Assembly (NCBI GenBank): GCA_029339195.1
Contig: JAPTJF010000144.1
Span: forward strand, 1 to 64,000
DNA from: Micractinium sp. NFX-FRZ
Taxonomy: Eukaryota > Chlorophyta > Trebouxiophyceae > Chlorellales > Chlorellaceae
Reading direction: 5' to 3'
Length of the DNA stretch: 64,000 bases
The notes under the pieces: generated by a model
The model's database searches: none
What the model was told of the DNA's origin: nothing
Seen by the model: only the letters and a program-made list of their open reading frames with translations
Made by a program: the position numbers and the translations under genes
Shown: one piece after another, positions 34,363 through 46,999 of the stretch
How positions within the stretch are numbered: the first letter of the stretch is position 1
Layout: the number at the start of each line of letters is the position of its first letter

Positions 34363-36488
34363 ATGCTGCCAGCTGCTGCCACCGAGCACCTGGCATCTCT
34401 CAGCATGGCGGGCGCCTCTTCCGAGGCCTCGCACTCGCCCGCCTCGGTGCATGACCTGCCAGACACGCTGCTAGGCGCCATTTTGGGGAGGGTGGGCGCA
34501 TCAGAGGGGTGAGCAGTGGGGGGCTGGGGAGGCGCCATGAAGCGAGGGAGACCCAGTTGGGGATTGGCATCCAAAGTTGCGCATGCGGGCACCCCCGCCT
34601 GCTTCCCCGCACCTTCACCGCCCCTTCTGTTCATGTGGCCCCTGTACTTCACGCACAGCCAGCCTCATGTCTTGCTCCGTGCTTCACACGAGCTTTCCTT
34701 TGCAGTGACAAGGGCTCGGCGCTTGCTGTGAATGTCACATGCTATTCTTCTGTGCAGGCCCAGCCTGACGCTGGTGAGCAAGCGGTGGCACCGCTGCTTC
34801 TACGCCGAGCCCTCCCTGTGGCGTGACTTTGTGCTCACTGCTGGGCCATACGCCGTCGCCAACCGGTGGCTGGCAGCCAAGCATGCGCTGCTGCGACGTG
34901 TGGGCCGCTGGGTGGAGAGCTTCAAGGTGTTTGATTGCCTTGCCAGAAACGTTGCTGAGCCCCACAGCACGGAGCCCAGCCCGCACGGTGTGTGGAGGCT
35001 GGACGATGCAGGCAGCCTGTGGCAGCTGCGCGACTTCCTGGCGCTGTGCCGCCCCGGCACCTTGAAGCACGTGACCATCTTCGCTGAAGGCCGCTCCACC
35101 CGCCTGCCGGCAAGGGCGGTGAATGCGGTGATCGAACGCTTCTCACAGCTGCACAGCCTGCGTCTGGTTGCGGCGTTGCTGCCGGCGCGACTGCCGCGCA
35201 ACGTGCCGGGTGCGCTTCGCCAGCTGTCACAGCTGCGTGGGCTGGACCTGCTGGGTGCAGGGCTGCCAGACAGCACAGCCGACAGCACTGCTGGGCTGTG
35301 CCTGCTCACCTCTTTGGCGCTGTCAAGCCCCGCCCACCTCCCACCGCTGCGCCCGCTGGCGCGCCTGGCACACCTGGCGCATCTTTCAGTGAAGGAGGAG
35401 GGGCGCAGGCACGGCCACCTGCTGCTGCCAGCCCCTGCCGACTTCCCGGCCCTAGAAGAGTATCGCTGGGAGACGCAGGGCGGCGGTTGGCTGCAGGTGC
35501 GCAGGGCAGCGCAGGTGGGGGGGCCGGGTCCCGCGCCTGTGGAAGAGCCCGGAGCGCAGGCAGTGCCTCCTCATCTCCCCTTGCTCATTTCGCAAACCTC
35601 GTTTGAGTCTGCCACTGCAGGTCGGCGCAGGCAGCTTCCGTGTGCGCAGCTGCCTGTTTGGCGAGACGAGCGTGGGCTCAGATGACAGCACACCTGAGGA
35701 GGCGGTCATGGCCATCTTAGAGGCCCCCAGCATGGCGGCACTGCCAGAGGTGATCACCACGCTGCTGCCTGGCGGCACCCCCGAGCGCCGCTTCACACGC
35801 TTTGCGCTAGCGGGCGCGTGCCCCGAGGGGGAGGCCGCAGATGCAGCATCTGTGCTGGCCGGCCAAGGCTGCCCGCACATGGCCTGGTGCACACACGTGT
35901 TGCTGCGCCTTGTGGGCGAGCCCCCAGCGGTGGCTGCCCACCTCGCCAGCCTGCTGCAGCACGCGTCACTGCTCACCAGCCTGCACGTCACAGCCTCGCT
36001 GGGCGGCCTGGTGCCAGAGTGCATTGTCAGCAGGCGAGGCCTGCGTGACCTGCGCCTGCCGGGCAACGAGCTGCGGGCCCTCCCTGCTGGGCCATACCTT
36101 CAAGGTCGGTCCGTCAGGCTGGTGGTGGTGCTGCACCGCGGAAGCTGCATTGCCATGCAACACCATTTGATTCAACGGCCAGATAGCCACACAGGGTGGG
36201 TGTAGCGGCAGGCGTGTGGCCTATGAGCGGCAGACTTGGACATCATTAGCGGGGCACACACGTCTGCTTCTCCATCTCTCTGACAGGTCTGCTCTCCAAC
36301 TGCTCCCTTGCTGTGCAGACCTCGAATGCCTGGACCTCTCTGGTAACCAGTTCACGTCTGTGCCCTCCGCGCTGTCTGCTGCCACATCCCTCACCTCGCT
36401 TGACTTGGATGGCAACCCAGGCATGGTGCTGAGCCGTGCTGATATGGCCCTGCTTGCGGCGCTGCCACGGCTGCTGTGGACAGACTGA
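34363..36488 (+). CDS. F-box/leucine-rich-repeat-like protein, 512 aa
   Basis: Exons 34363-34508, 34758-35496, 35621-36104 and 36319-36488 give 512 residues in phase. The F-box spans the first intron: VHDLPDTLLGAILGRV, then PSLTLVSKRWHRCFYAEPSL, then WRDFVL. Downstream are leucine-rich segments (LHSLRLVAALL, LRGLDLLGAGL, LAHLAHLSV) and, at the C-terminus, more canonical repeats (LRDLRLPGNELRALPAG; LECLDLSGNQFTSVPSAL; LTSLDLDGNPG). F-box proteins act as substrate adaptors of SCF ubiquitin ligases; the target is unknown. The F-box is divergent, so an LRR protein without SCF function is possible. Confidence 0.8.
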
Positions 36489-36967
36489 TGTCGTTTACTG
36501 CTGTGCAGGCTGCTCAGCAAGTGCACATGCACAGTGGGCTGGTTGTGCAAGCAGAAGCAGCAGAGCAGGGCTTGACGTCCATGCAAGCGTGGCAGAGCCA
36601 CTTTCTCCCCGCCCGCCCTGAGCTCGTTTTGATTCTTCTCTTCCCGCCTTGCCCGTCGTCTGCAACTGTGTTTATATGCATGTGATCCCTAGGTGCAAGG
36701 CGTTGTGGCAACAGGTGTGCATAAAATAGGCCCAGCCATTCACAATCCCAAACATTGGTAGCTGAAAGCAGATCGTCTGTGGGCAGTCAACCCTGATGAT
36801 GATGTCAGGTGTCAGTCAGAAAGTACTAGAGAGTGGCCACAATGGGGAGTCGTCACGTCATATCTTGATACACACCCGGGATGCTACTGCTTCATGCGTC
36901 TGTCAAGGTCTGGGCAGCCTGGGTAGCCTGGCAGGCATGCACCAGGGTGATTGCGCCCCACCGCCCG
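36489..36967. other. Convergent intergenic region
   Basis: 3' flanks of the F-box gene (plus) and the coiled-coil gene (minus). Nothing else seen. Confidence 0.5.
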
Positions 36968-39900
36968 TCACCGCCCGGGCGACGGGGCGGCTGCAGCCGC
37001 CGCAGTGGATGGCTCCTCCTCCTTGCCGCTGCTGCGCCCTCCCAGGCTGAATTTAGACCGCAGGCTGCCCCAGGTCCGGCCCATGCCTGTGCCGCCGCCA
37101 GCCTGCTCTGCCGCCTGCTGCCGAGGAGTGCCGGCGGCAGCAGTCCCGCCTGGGGCGGACTCTTTGTCGGGGGACAGGCCCTGCCGAATCGCCTGCGCCG
37201 CCTGCACACATTCAAACGGCAAGGCATGGAGGGAAATTGCGGCTCAGAGGGCGGGTGCGATTTTACCAGGCCAAGGCACTGCCCCATCAGTCTTAAGGCA
37301 CCAGGGTGCACGGCACCATGCACGATGCCAGGTACCTGCCTGCCTGCCCGCACACCCGCCTGCCCGCCAGTCCGCCGAGCCCAGCTCAGCAGGTGCCCGC
37401 TCACCTTCTTCAGCATCTTGCCGGGCGACCGCCGCTTCTTCTTCTTCTTGGCCAGAGCCGCATGCAGCGCAGCAATCTGCGGGTGCGACAACACAAAAGG
37501 GGGTCACGATCGCTTAGGGCAGGTCGGCGAAAGAGGAGGGTAAAGAGGAGGGCAACAGGGGGGTACAGGAGGGCAGAGGCAGAGTAAGGCTGTTGCATGC
37601 GCAGTGAGCTGGGCAATGACCGGCATCCCCTGCCCTGGTACTACTTCTCGCCCCCCGGGCAGCATGGCACCCCGTGCTGCCGCAGCAACAGGCATGGCAT
37701 GCACAACTGTACAGGGCCAAGGCCAGGCGTGCTGCGCACCTGCCCCAGCAGAGCGTCCTCCCGCTCGTCCTGCTCGCCCTTCAGCGCCGCCAGCTCCAGC
37801 TTCAGGCTGGCTACCTGCGGGGGCATGGCAGGGCAGGCAGGCGGGATGCAACATGTCAGTTCACCAGAACAACGGCCAGCCGGTGGGGACATGCAGGGGG
37901 CCGGGCCACATGCATGCGCCGCCTTCCCAACCCCATGCTGACGGGCAGCCCATGAGGCGCACCCCCGGTAACCAGCCAGAACATATAAACCAATAAAAGG
38001 AAATCAAACCGAGCCCTGCCCACCCACCCTGATGGACAGTGTGTTCATCTCCTCCAGCCTCGCCGCCGTGGCCTCCGCGCTCAGCCGCGCCGTCTTCAGC
38101 TCCCCCACCTCGTTGCGCAGCTTCTCATTCTCCTGCACGAAACATACGACAAGGATGTACAAATAAGGTGTGAACAAAATTGCAGCACAGTCGGGCGCAC
38201 ACCCGACAAGTTTGAGTTTCAGGGAGGGAGGCCACGCACGCAATCACTGCCAGCCGTCATCTTCTTGTAAGGTTGGCCTCCCTCCCTCCCTCCCTCCCTC
38301 CCCTCCCCCCACCTCCATCTTGCGAGCCGCCTCCTGCCCCAGCCGAATCAGCTCCCCCCGCAGCATCGCCGTCGCCTCCTCCCACAGCGCCGAGTCCTCG
38401 CGCCCAGCGCCGCCGCTGCCGGCGCTGCCCACGCTGCCGCCCTCGCAGTCGCCGCCGCCGCCCGCGCTGGGACGCCGCAAGCTCTTGCCCTTGCCCTTGC
38501 GCCGCTGCTCCCGCGCCTGCAGCATGTAGGACAGGCATTGCGCAAATGGGCAGTCAGCAAGCAGGCGAGGCGAGCGTAGAAAAGTAAGTGAGGTGGGCAG
38601 CAGGGAGGAGGGAGGGAGGGCAGGATGAGGGGAGAGGCGGCAGTTGAAATGCAAGCGGATGGCCACAAACAGCGACGGGCGCAGAGCTTCCCACAAAGTG
38701 GGTTTCACTGACGCCCACCAGCTTGCCAATCAGCTGTGCCCAGTGTAGCAGGGAACGCAGAAGCGAGCACATAACGCTGGCACGCAGGCAGGCACTCACA
38801 ACCACCGGCTCTTCAATCTCGTCCCCCAGCGCATGGGCAGGCACAGCAGCAGGCATGAAAACAGGAGACGGCTGTCATGGAGGCACACACTTGAGCCTGC
38901 TTTCTGAAAGTAAGCACAGGCAGCACCTGCCTACAGCTGAAACAACAACAACAACACCAACAAAAAGTACTCATGGGCGGTCACTCACGTCCACCAGCTT
39001 GTCAATCATCTCCCCCAGCGCCTCCTTGGTGAGGCCGGTGGCGGTGGCCACACGCTCCTGGCGGTGCCTGCAGGGTGGGGGGGCGGGGGCATGAAGGGGG
39101 CAGGGCTATTATGACATGTAAACAGGCCACGGGAAGGCAACAGCGAGACAGGGGGACGATGCACAGAACAAAGGCGCAGACGTGGAGAGGGAACAGAAGT
39201 GAGGCAGGGAGGCAGGCAAGCAGTTGAGGAGCAGGCAGGGGGGAAGCTCACCCTGCGCCGCTGCCAAACCAGATGCTCCCCAAGTGGCCCCGCTCCGCGT
39301 TGCGCCGCCGCTCCTCCGCAGCCTGCTCCGCCGGCGTGAGCGGGGCGCGTGCGCCCGCTGCCGCTCCGTGCAGCATGCTGCCTGTGCCCAGTGTGCTGGC
39401 AGCTGCAGGCAACGAGGGGCAAAGTTTGATTTTAGCATCATTAAGCTCATGCCTATCGACAGGCACACAATGGAGGCACAGCATGCAGCACGGCACGCTT
39501 CTAGTCCCTGTGCAAGAACTCACAGTGCCGAGACGTTGCGGTATTGGCGGCGAACCGATGGTGGTGGTGCTGCTGCTCCTCTTCATCGCTGTCCTCCTCC
39601 TCCTCCTCTTCATCATCGTCGCTGTGAGCCGCTGCCTCAGCCAGGTGCTGCCTCAGCTGCGCCACCTGGCGCTGCAGGTGCTCAATCTGGTGCCTCGCCT
39701 CCGTCAGCTCATGCGCCTGCAGCGCCGCCGCCGATGGCTGCAGCAGCACAGCCGCGCCACTGGCAGCCGCAAGTGCGGCAGGACCGCCGGGGCTGCTGCG
39801 CGGGGAGCGGTCGACGCTGCCGCCGGCTGCTGCTGCTGCAGCTGCTGCTGCGGCGGCTGGGGTGCTGCCAGCGGGCGCGGAGGCAGCGCCGCCTTCTGCT

Positions 39901-42017
39901 GTGCCCTGCCCGTTGCTGGCTGCTGCCTCTGTAGTGGGTGTGGCAGGGCCGCTGCCTGCAGCTGCCGCCGTGGCTGCCGCCGCCGCCGGGTGGGCTGCTG
40001 CACCGCTGCCAGGCGCCGCCTCGGCGCCAAGCTCAACTTGGGGCGTGGCGGGCCCGTTGCCTACCATGCCACCAGCTGCCACTGTGTCTTCGTTGGTGTG
40101 GGCACTTCCATCGTCCGAACCAGCAGCAGCAGCACTGGCGGGCACAGCAGCTGCTGCTGCTGAATGCGCCTCCTCCAGCTCCTTCCTTAGCACCTGCACT
40201 TCTGCCGTGCGCAAGCTCAGCTGCTGCATGGCCTGCTGCAGCGCTGCGTGCGCCGAGCCCGCCGCTGCGTCGCTCCCAGGCATGCCCGCCTGCACTGCAG
40301 CTGCTGGATCTGTGTGTGGCTGGCTGCTTGCGGCGGCAGCAGCGGAGGCGTCTCGGGCGCTTACGGGTGCCCGATGCAGCTGCTCCTGAAGCAGCTTGTT
40401 TTCCCGCCGGGATGTCTGGAGGGAGTCCTGTGCCGCCTGCAGAAAGCAGCAAGGGAGAGGCAGAGGTGAGGGATGGCCCACCATTCTATAATTGAGCTGA
40501 TGCCTGCCTGCGGATGCAGGTGGACAGCACAGTTAGAAGGCACAGCGGCTCATCAAGAACCACAGCACAGCGCAGCACAGCACAGCACAGCACGTTGCTA
40601 GCTCACCGCCAGCTCAGCCATGATGCCAGCCAGGTACTCGGAGGTGCTGCCCAGCTCGCGGCTCGCTGCCTGCGCCTCCCGCCGCGCCTCCTCCACTTCC
40701 TGGGCAGCCCCCGCTTGCTGGCGCTGCAGCAAGCAACAGTGAGGCAGCGCAGGCGGGGCGTCAGCTGTGGCAGTTTGCTTGCAAACATCTAGCCCAACCC
40801 AGCCTGTACTTGAGGCACAATGGATGCCCAGGTGTGCTGCCTGGTTGGCCCTGCAGCGCACTGACCACACCACAACAACAACTTGCCCGCCTTCCCTGTG
40901 CCTCCTACCTGCAGCGTCGCAATCTCCTCGTGCGCTGCCGCCAGCTGCGTGCGCAGCGCCGTCACCGCGCTCTCCAGATCCCTTGCACGGATCTGCGTCT
41001 GCTCGGCGGCCGCCACCCGCTGGCTCATCGCCTCCAGCTCCTTGTCCCGAGACCTGCACCGGCATCGTTGCATCGTTGCATCAGGTAGGACTTAGGACAA
41101 AAGCACAGTTGATGACCAGGCAATACTGGAACAAACAGCTGGTTTAGACACACGCATGGCTGCTGACTGCAGCAGTGCACACCGCATGCGCCACTGCCCA
41201 GCATGCCAGCAATGCACGGGCCTGCGGTGTTTCGCTCACCGCAGCGCGCCACGCTCCGAGCTCTCGTTCTCCCGGCGCAGTGCATCGCGCTCGGTCTGCA
41301 GAGCAGAGCACACGGGCAGGTGGTTGAGTGCGGGCGCTCACACTCTGCTGGCGCCATGCAGGCAAGCGGCTAGCTGGCAGTGGCACGCGGTGCATTGACA
41401 CATACTGACACCACATTCAACCCATCATACGCTCATGCACACCTCAGCCTACACTCAATTTAAATCAGCCTTCTCCTTCCCACTCCCCAGCGTGCCCACG
41501 CACCTGCATCGCCGCCAGCTGCTTGCGCAGGGATTGTGCATCGCCCTCGGCACTCAGCAGCCGCTCCTTGGCGGCAGACAGCTCCCGTTCCGCCTTCTGA
41601 ATGCCCTCCTCCGCGGCCCGCACCTGCCGCTGCAGCGTGGACACCTCCACAGTGCGCTCCTGTAGGGAGGAGTAGGAACCCACAGATACGACATCTCTTT
41701 CACCGATGGCTCACACATCACCATGTTTGCTGTCATGTGGTGCTGTGCATGGCGTGCTGGCTCCCAGGGGGAGGCCGAGGCGCTGGCAACAGCAGCGCAA
41801 CCGCTGCCGCTTGGCCAGTCAGACCGCCTGCTTTCACAGCGTGCGCACAACACTCCGTGTGAAGCAGCCGCACCTCGATGGTTCCATCTTTGACTTTCAG
41901 TTCGTTGCGCAGTCGTGTGAGCTCATGAACCAGCGTGGGGGGCGCCCCCGCAAACTCCTCCCCGCCAGACGTGCGGCGGCGGCCCTGAGGGGCGGCGCCG
42001 CCAAAGTTGGCCAGCAT
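36968..42017 (-). CDS. Long coiled-coil protein, 817 aa, unknown
   Basis: Thirteen exons give 817 residues with every phase agreeing: 42017-41874, 41659-41504, 41295-41240, 41053-40909, 40723-40607, 40436-39524, 39402-39252, 39067-38986, 38516-38313, 38132-38028, 37814-37740, 37476-37405, 37201-36968. Most exons encode heptad-type helices (LVHELTRLRNELKVKDG; LQRQVRAAEEGIQKAERELS; ARDLESAVTALRTQLAAAHE). The large sixth exon has an Ala/Pro-rich spacer and an acidic-histidine run (DDDEEEEEEDSDEEEQQHHH). A compact segment, RQERVATATGLTKEALGEMI, may be a small folded domain. The C-terminus is basic and Ser/Gly-rich (SLRSKFSLGG). This is the layout of golgin, centrosomal or tether proteins, but I see no signature that names it. 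Confidence 0.75.
38700..39030 (-). repeat. Threefold donor-region echo, coiled-coil gene
   Basis: The eighth exon ends with codons for ALGEMIDKLVD before GTGAGTGAC (junction after 38986). Related copies encode ALGDEIEEPVV before GTGAGTGCC (after 38800) and QLIGKLVG before GTCAGTGAA (after 38714). Only the first has a good upstream acceptor. Confidence 0.7.
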
Positions 42018-42431
42018 GCGGGCTGGGGCGCGTTGCGTGCCTTCACGTCCAAGCTGCGGGCATGGGGGATCGCGACAGGGTGGGTAAGCGTGGTAGGGAA
42101 CAACGGGAGTTGGAATGCTCGACGACACGATTTGAGATGCGACGGTCTTGCAGGCTGCACCCGTCAAGTTGCTTGCCCCACCTGGCTGTGCTATAGTGCT
42201 GTCTCGGTTGCAGGTTCTTAAGCCGAGGCCGTATGAGGGGCCAAGGTTGAGGGACTTGTCCTTGTAAGATCCGCTGCTATGCGCGTTGCACCCGAGGTGC
42301 TTCAGGCCTCCTCCAGCAGTCCTGCTATACAATTGACACTGCTGTCGACGGCTGCAAGCGCCAAAGGCTCCTTCCCCCCAAGCCTCCGCGCCACGTCGGA
42401 CGACAGGGTTCAATCCTGATTTCTCGCAATT
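42018..42431. other. Divergent promoter, coiled-coil and TraB genes
   Basis: About 410 bases between divergent starts. No specific motif asserted. Confidence 0.5.
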
Positions 42432-45400
42432 GTGCGCAACAGACTCATCGAGATCGGCTTACGCATCCGCTGTGGAGCTTGTGCAGGAGTAGAAACACCC
42501 GCCCCTCGCACTGCACTGCTAGTTTCGCCCATGTCGGCACTGCTGGGCTCTCTACAGAGCTGCCAGGCAGGGGCATGCAGCCGGGTGTCGCTCATAACGC
42601 GGTATGGTGGCGATCAGAAGGCCAAAGCAGCAGCGCGGCAGAGGCGCCAGACTGCCCGTGCCGCCGCTGCGCCGCCCACCACGATGGCAGAAACCGGCAC
42701 TGCGCAGGGCGCACTCATGCAGCAGGTATGGAAGTGAGGGGTCAATCCTTCGTAAATGCATGTCTCTGCTATGCACTGCCATGGATACGTCCTTGAAATG
42801 GGCGCTCGTGAGGGTGCCTGCTGCGCCGCCTGTGTGCACACGCAACCCTGCTCACCCGTGCCGGCACCCCTTTGCCTCTTCTCCACCTGTGCAGCTGGAG
42901 GCGGCGGGCGTGGCGCCACGCCTGCGCGAGCAGCTGCGCAACGTTACTGCGGTGATGCAGACGGCTGAGGGGGGTCAGGCGTACATCCTGGGCATCAGCC
43001 ATGTCAGCAAGGAGTCGTGCCAGCACATCGAGGAGCTCATCCGGGCGGTGAAGCCAGACATCGTGCTGGTCGAGTGAGTGTTCAAGCTAGCACATATTCT
43101 GATCGTGATGAGCTAGTAGTTCAAGCTGGACGTGCTTGTCGAGTGGGGCTGAGGCTGCTGGGGGACGGCTGCTGAACTGCTGTTGAGAGCAGGGCTGGCA
43201 GGTGTGGGCGGCTGGCTCATGGCGCGTGCCTCTGATGGGGATGGGGGCACGGGCTGCAAGCGAGCTCATGCTGGGCAGGGCCCGACAGCCTGCAACACCT
43301 TGCCCGCTGTCCGTCTCTTCTCCCCTTCTTGTTATCTAGGTTGTGCAAGGACCGCTGCTGGGTCGTTCCGATGCCCCTCCTTTTGCAACAGGCCTCCTTC
43401 TTCCCTCCCTGTCTCCTCCCTTGTCCCGTGTCTGCTCCCAGGCTGTGCAAGGACCGCACAGGGCTGCTGGTTGACCCCGATGCCCCTGCCCCCACCTCCT
43501 GGTGGACCCCCCGCATCTCCATCACCACCACCCCGCCGCTGGCCAGCCTGGCGGGTGGCGCAGCAGGCACAGCGGGCAGTGCGGCCGCCGGCTGGCCCTC
43601 TGAGGAGCAGTTGGTGGCGGGGCTCAAGTGCAGGGGGTGCACCCCTGTGTCGGCGGCGGATATAGAGGATGATGCAGTCACCCTGCTGGGCACAGGTGGG
43701 CGGACCTGAGGAGGCTGCTGACGCTTTTGAAGGTTGAAGGCTGGCCTGCTGGGGACAAAGGCGGGGCATGCAGTGGGCTGACCTTGCAAACCCAAGGGCA
43801 GGCAGCAATTGCTGCCCTTGTGCTCATTGTCCCCTGCTCGTCCTCCCCTCGCAGGCCTCTTCCGCAGCGTGCGCCTGGTGGCCCGCCCGCCCGCCGTGGC
43901 CTCCGCCCCCGCTTTTGTGGTGCCCCCGGGCGGCGGCTCCCTGCAGACCGTGGCGCCGCTGGACGGCATCGAGTTCGTTGCAGCTGCGCGGCAGCTGCCG
44001 CCCATTGCTGAGCTGGCCTTCCGGGCAGAAGGCGGCCTGCAGCTGCCAGGAGAGGCGGCGCTGGAGGCGGCACGTGCGGCTGCCAAGGCTGCGGCTGTCA
44101 AGGGCCCTGGGATTAGCGGCTACCTGGCGGCACGTGCTGCACTGCTGCAAGGCCTCCCTGATGGGGCGGATGTTGCATTTGAAGGCGTGGAGGGCGGCAA
44201 GCCCACCGCGGTGGTGCGCCCGGTGCCAGCGGGTGAGGCAGGGCTGGCTGCTGCTGCTGTTGCACGGCGGCTGTTGGGTCAGGCAGGGGACTGGCGAGGG
44301 TTGTGGTTGGCCCTGCGCCTGCCCTGGCACTGTATTCACTGCCTCTGCGACTGCTGCCGGTACACTGCCGCCCACCTGACCAACCCGTGCTATCCATGTC
44401 ATACTGCTGCAGGCCAGCAGCGCAGCCTGACGGGGCTGGAGGGCACTGCAGCTGGCGGCAGCGGCCCCGGCATCGAGCCGTTCCGGCGCCAGGCGCCTCG
44501 GCAGCAAGCTCCCAGCAGCAGCAGCAGCAGCAGCAGCAGTGCTAAACCTGGATTCCAACTAGGAGAAGCTACCAAGCAGTCGCAGGCGCAGCCCGGAGGC
44601 AGTCGCCTGAGCTTTGCCGCCGCCCTGGCCGCCCTGCGTGACGGCCGTGGCACGCAGCTGCTGCCGTGGAGCAAGGAGCAGCTGGCCCAGGCAGCGGCAG
44701 CGGCGGGCAGCGGCAGCGGCAGCAGTGAGGGCAACGCCTTTGCCAACTTCCTCACCACCACCTACGCAAAGTACCAGGGCCAGGCGGGGCGCACGGTGGG
44801 CATCCCGCCGGGCGAGGCCTGGCGCGTGGCGCTGCGTGCAGCGGTGGCGGCGGGTGCCACGCAGGTGGGGCGGGAGCCTGTGCAGGGCAGGGGTTGCTTG
44901 GGCAGCTGGGATGCGCCGTGGGCAAGGGGAAGGAGTTGCTTTGCAGGCCAGAGGCCTTCTGAGGGCGGCGACCGCACCTGCCAATCTCACTGTTCAAAAG
45001 CTTTGCTTGCTCAATGACTGTTCTGTCTGCCCTGGGCCCCTCCAACCCGCCGACCCCTCGCCGCTTCTCTTGCCCTTCCGACTCCCGCCCCTCCTCATGG
45101 ACACATCCACATGCCCATCTCCACAACCACCATCAAACCTCCGCCCTGCTTTTCCATGGCCTTCCACTGCTGCTGCTTCCCGCCCCGCTGCTCTCCACAG
45201 GTCCACCTGGGCGACTTGCCCACCTCCCAACCACCATCCACCCGCCCTGCCTTCTCCTGCTCTTCACCCCATCCCCTCCCCACAGGTCCACTTGGGCGAC
45301 CTGCCCGCCGACACCACGGGGCGCCGCCTGGCCGACGCCATCCTTGCCGCCTCCCTGCCCTCCCTTCTGGGCGCCGTCACCGCCTCTGTCGCCTCTGCTG

Positions 45401-46572
45401 TCATCCTCTCCCAAGGCCTCCTCGACTCAGGGGCCCCTGCCAACCCTGCGGCTGTGGCAGCCGCAGCGGCGCTGCCGGTGGCGCTGGCGCTGGCGCCCGT
45501 GCTGGCGCCTCTGCTGGAGGTCCGCAAGTTTGCTGGGATGAGTGCGGCGCAGATTGAGGAGACGGTGCGGCTGGGCGAGCCGTTGCAGGTGAGGCTGGGT
45601 GGGTGCAGGGCAGGCAGTGGTCTGGGCTGGTGTTGCTTGGAATTGAGGCTCTGGAATGAGGCGTGCATCTCGTGTCGCCACATATGTGATGGCCGCGCCC
45701 AGGTGAGGATTGAAGGCCAGCGTCTGGATCGTGCAGTCCAGGAAAGTTGCTGTTGAGCGTCACGAAGGTGTGCAGCCGACATCCGGTCTGCGCTGTTTCC
45801 AGCACACACGGGTTTGCCGCCACCTTCAGCTGGCAAACCTCCTGTGCCCCCCGTGCCCGCCCCTCTCCCTCCCGCCAGGCCGCCTCCCTGGATGCGCCCA
45901 TTGTCAAGCTGTGGGGTGAGGATGCCCTGCTGAAGTGGCCAGGCGCCATGCAGCCCATCATTCACAGCAGGTGGGCACCTGAGCCACAGCGGCAGGGCAG
46001 GCACCTAGGGCAGCCGGCTCCCCAGGCTCACGGTGCACCATGCACATGTGCCGGGAGCGAGGCATGCAAGAGTGGCCTGGCGGGGTTAGGCTAGGGGAGG
46101 GATGCATGTCATGACATGCGGGACGCCTTGCTCTGGTGTCCCACCCCTTCCTTGGTTCCATGCATGTGCCTGTGTGGCTTGCATCATGGGCACGAATTGA
46201 AAGTGTCAATGCGATTTTCGGTCGACTAGCCGATCCAGCACCGCACCCGTGTTGGTCCCGCCCCCCTGCAGGGACGCCTACATGGCGCGCAGCACAGCCG
46301 CCGCCGCCAGCGGGCGGCCCGAAGGCCTGACGCCAGCCTACGTGCTGACGGCGGCCCCTGGCAGCAGCGAGGGCAGCGAGGGCGCGCTGCTCTATGCCAT
46401 GCCAGCGGGCGGCGAGCCGGGGGCCTGCCCGCCCGGGGCGGGCGCAGGGCAGTACAAGGCGCTGGCGGGGCCGCGGACGGTGGTGGCGGTGGTGGGGACT
46501 GCTCACGTGCGGGGCATGCTGCGGGAGTGGGGCCCGGCGCAGCGTGACGCCTCTCTGCGCAGCCTGCTGTGA
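42432..46572 (+). CDS. TraB-domain protein, 750 aa
   Basis: Exons 42432-42725, 42895-43073, 43442-43695, 43855-44232, 44413-44864, 45286-45588, 45879-45970 and 46272-46572 give 750 residues in phase (717 if the ATG at 42531 is used). The N-terminus is basic and Ala/Ser-rich, probably an organelle-targeting peptide. The TraB/PrgY signature is clear: AYILGISHVSKESCQHIEEL, then KPDIVLVELCKDR, and near the end VVAVVGTAHVRGMLREWG. Between these is a long Ala-rich insertion with a serine run (coded by AGC repeats). A late hydrophobic segment (AALPVALALAPVLAPLLEV) may enter a membrane. Eukaryotic TraB proteins include membrane-contact-site proteins, and the fold is related to metal-dependent EreA/ChaN-like proteins; the role here is unknown. 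Confidence 0.88.
43056..43146 (+). repeat. Donor-spanning echo, TraB intron 2
   Basis: Exon end CGTGCTGGTCGA|GTGAGTG (junction after 43073) is echoed as CGTGCTTGTCGA|GTGGGGC (after 43142), 69 bases on. TTCAAGCT also occurs after both the real donor and just before the echo. Confidence 0.65.
43338..43484 (+). repeat. In-frame acceptor echo, TraB intron 2
   Basis: AGGTTGTGCAAGGACCGC at 43338 and AGGCTGTGCAAGGACCGC at 43440 match in 17 of 18 bases, and GATGCCCCT follows in both. Junctions (43340 and 43442) are 102 bases apart and the frame between them is open. Confidence 0.88.
45186..45310 (+). repeat. Acceptor-spanning echo, TraB intron 5
   Basis: CAGGTCCACCTGGGCGACTT at 45198 and CAGGTCCACTTGGGCGACCT at 45283 mark an 85-base tandem duplication across the acceptor (real exon start 45286, echo 45201). 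The preceding pyrimidine tracts are also alike. Confidence 0.85.
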
Positions 46573-46999
46573 GCTGCGCCCTGAACCTGAAGTTGCCTTC
46601 CTATCACCCTCACTGCAACATGACGAGAATTGTTGCACACAATCAACATGGGACCAGCGCAAGTGAGGGTGTCGGGGAGGGACCGGCAAAAACCAGGCGC
46701 CCTGCGGGGTATGTAGAGCTGTGCAGTGCACAGCGTTGCACACGTGTGTATGCAGGCTGGGGTCGATTGTTGTGGAAGGCCCAGCAAGCGGGGTACAGAA
46801 AATTGAGTAAGGACGGGTGTCATGTCATGCGTTTCAAACTGGTTGCGGCCTCATGCTGCCGATGCTGCTGCAGCCATGCCAAGGGGCTATAGGGCCAGGC
46901 GGGGACCATAGTTCTGCTTGCCGCTGCCCGCCCGCCCGCCCGCTGTCAGGCCCTGCTGGTGCCACCTGGCAGGCGCTGTGAGTACCACACAAGGGGCGC
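46573..46999. other. Convergent intergenic region
   Basis: 427 bases between the stops of TraB (plus) and isoamylase 2 (minus). Nothing else recognised. Confidence 0.5.

Noticed and set aside
38800..38850. Separate exon encoding ALGDEIEEPVV in the coiled-coil gene
   Set aside because: No plausible acceptor precedes it, and exons 8 and 9 join in phase without it; treated as a junction echo.
42395..42425. tRNA-like GGTTCAATCC sequence
   Set aside because: The putative T-arm has only four pairs and no acceptor, D or anticodon arms can be built around it.
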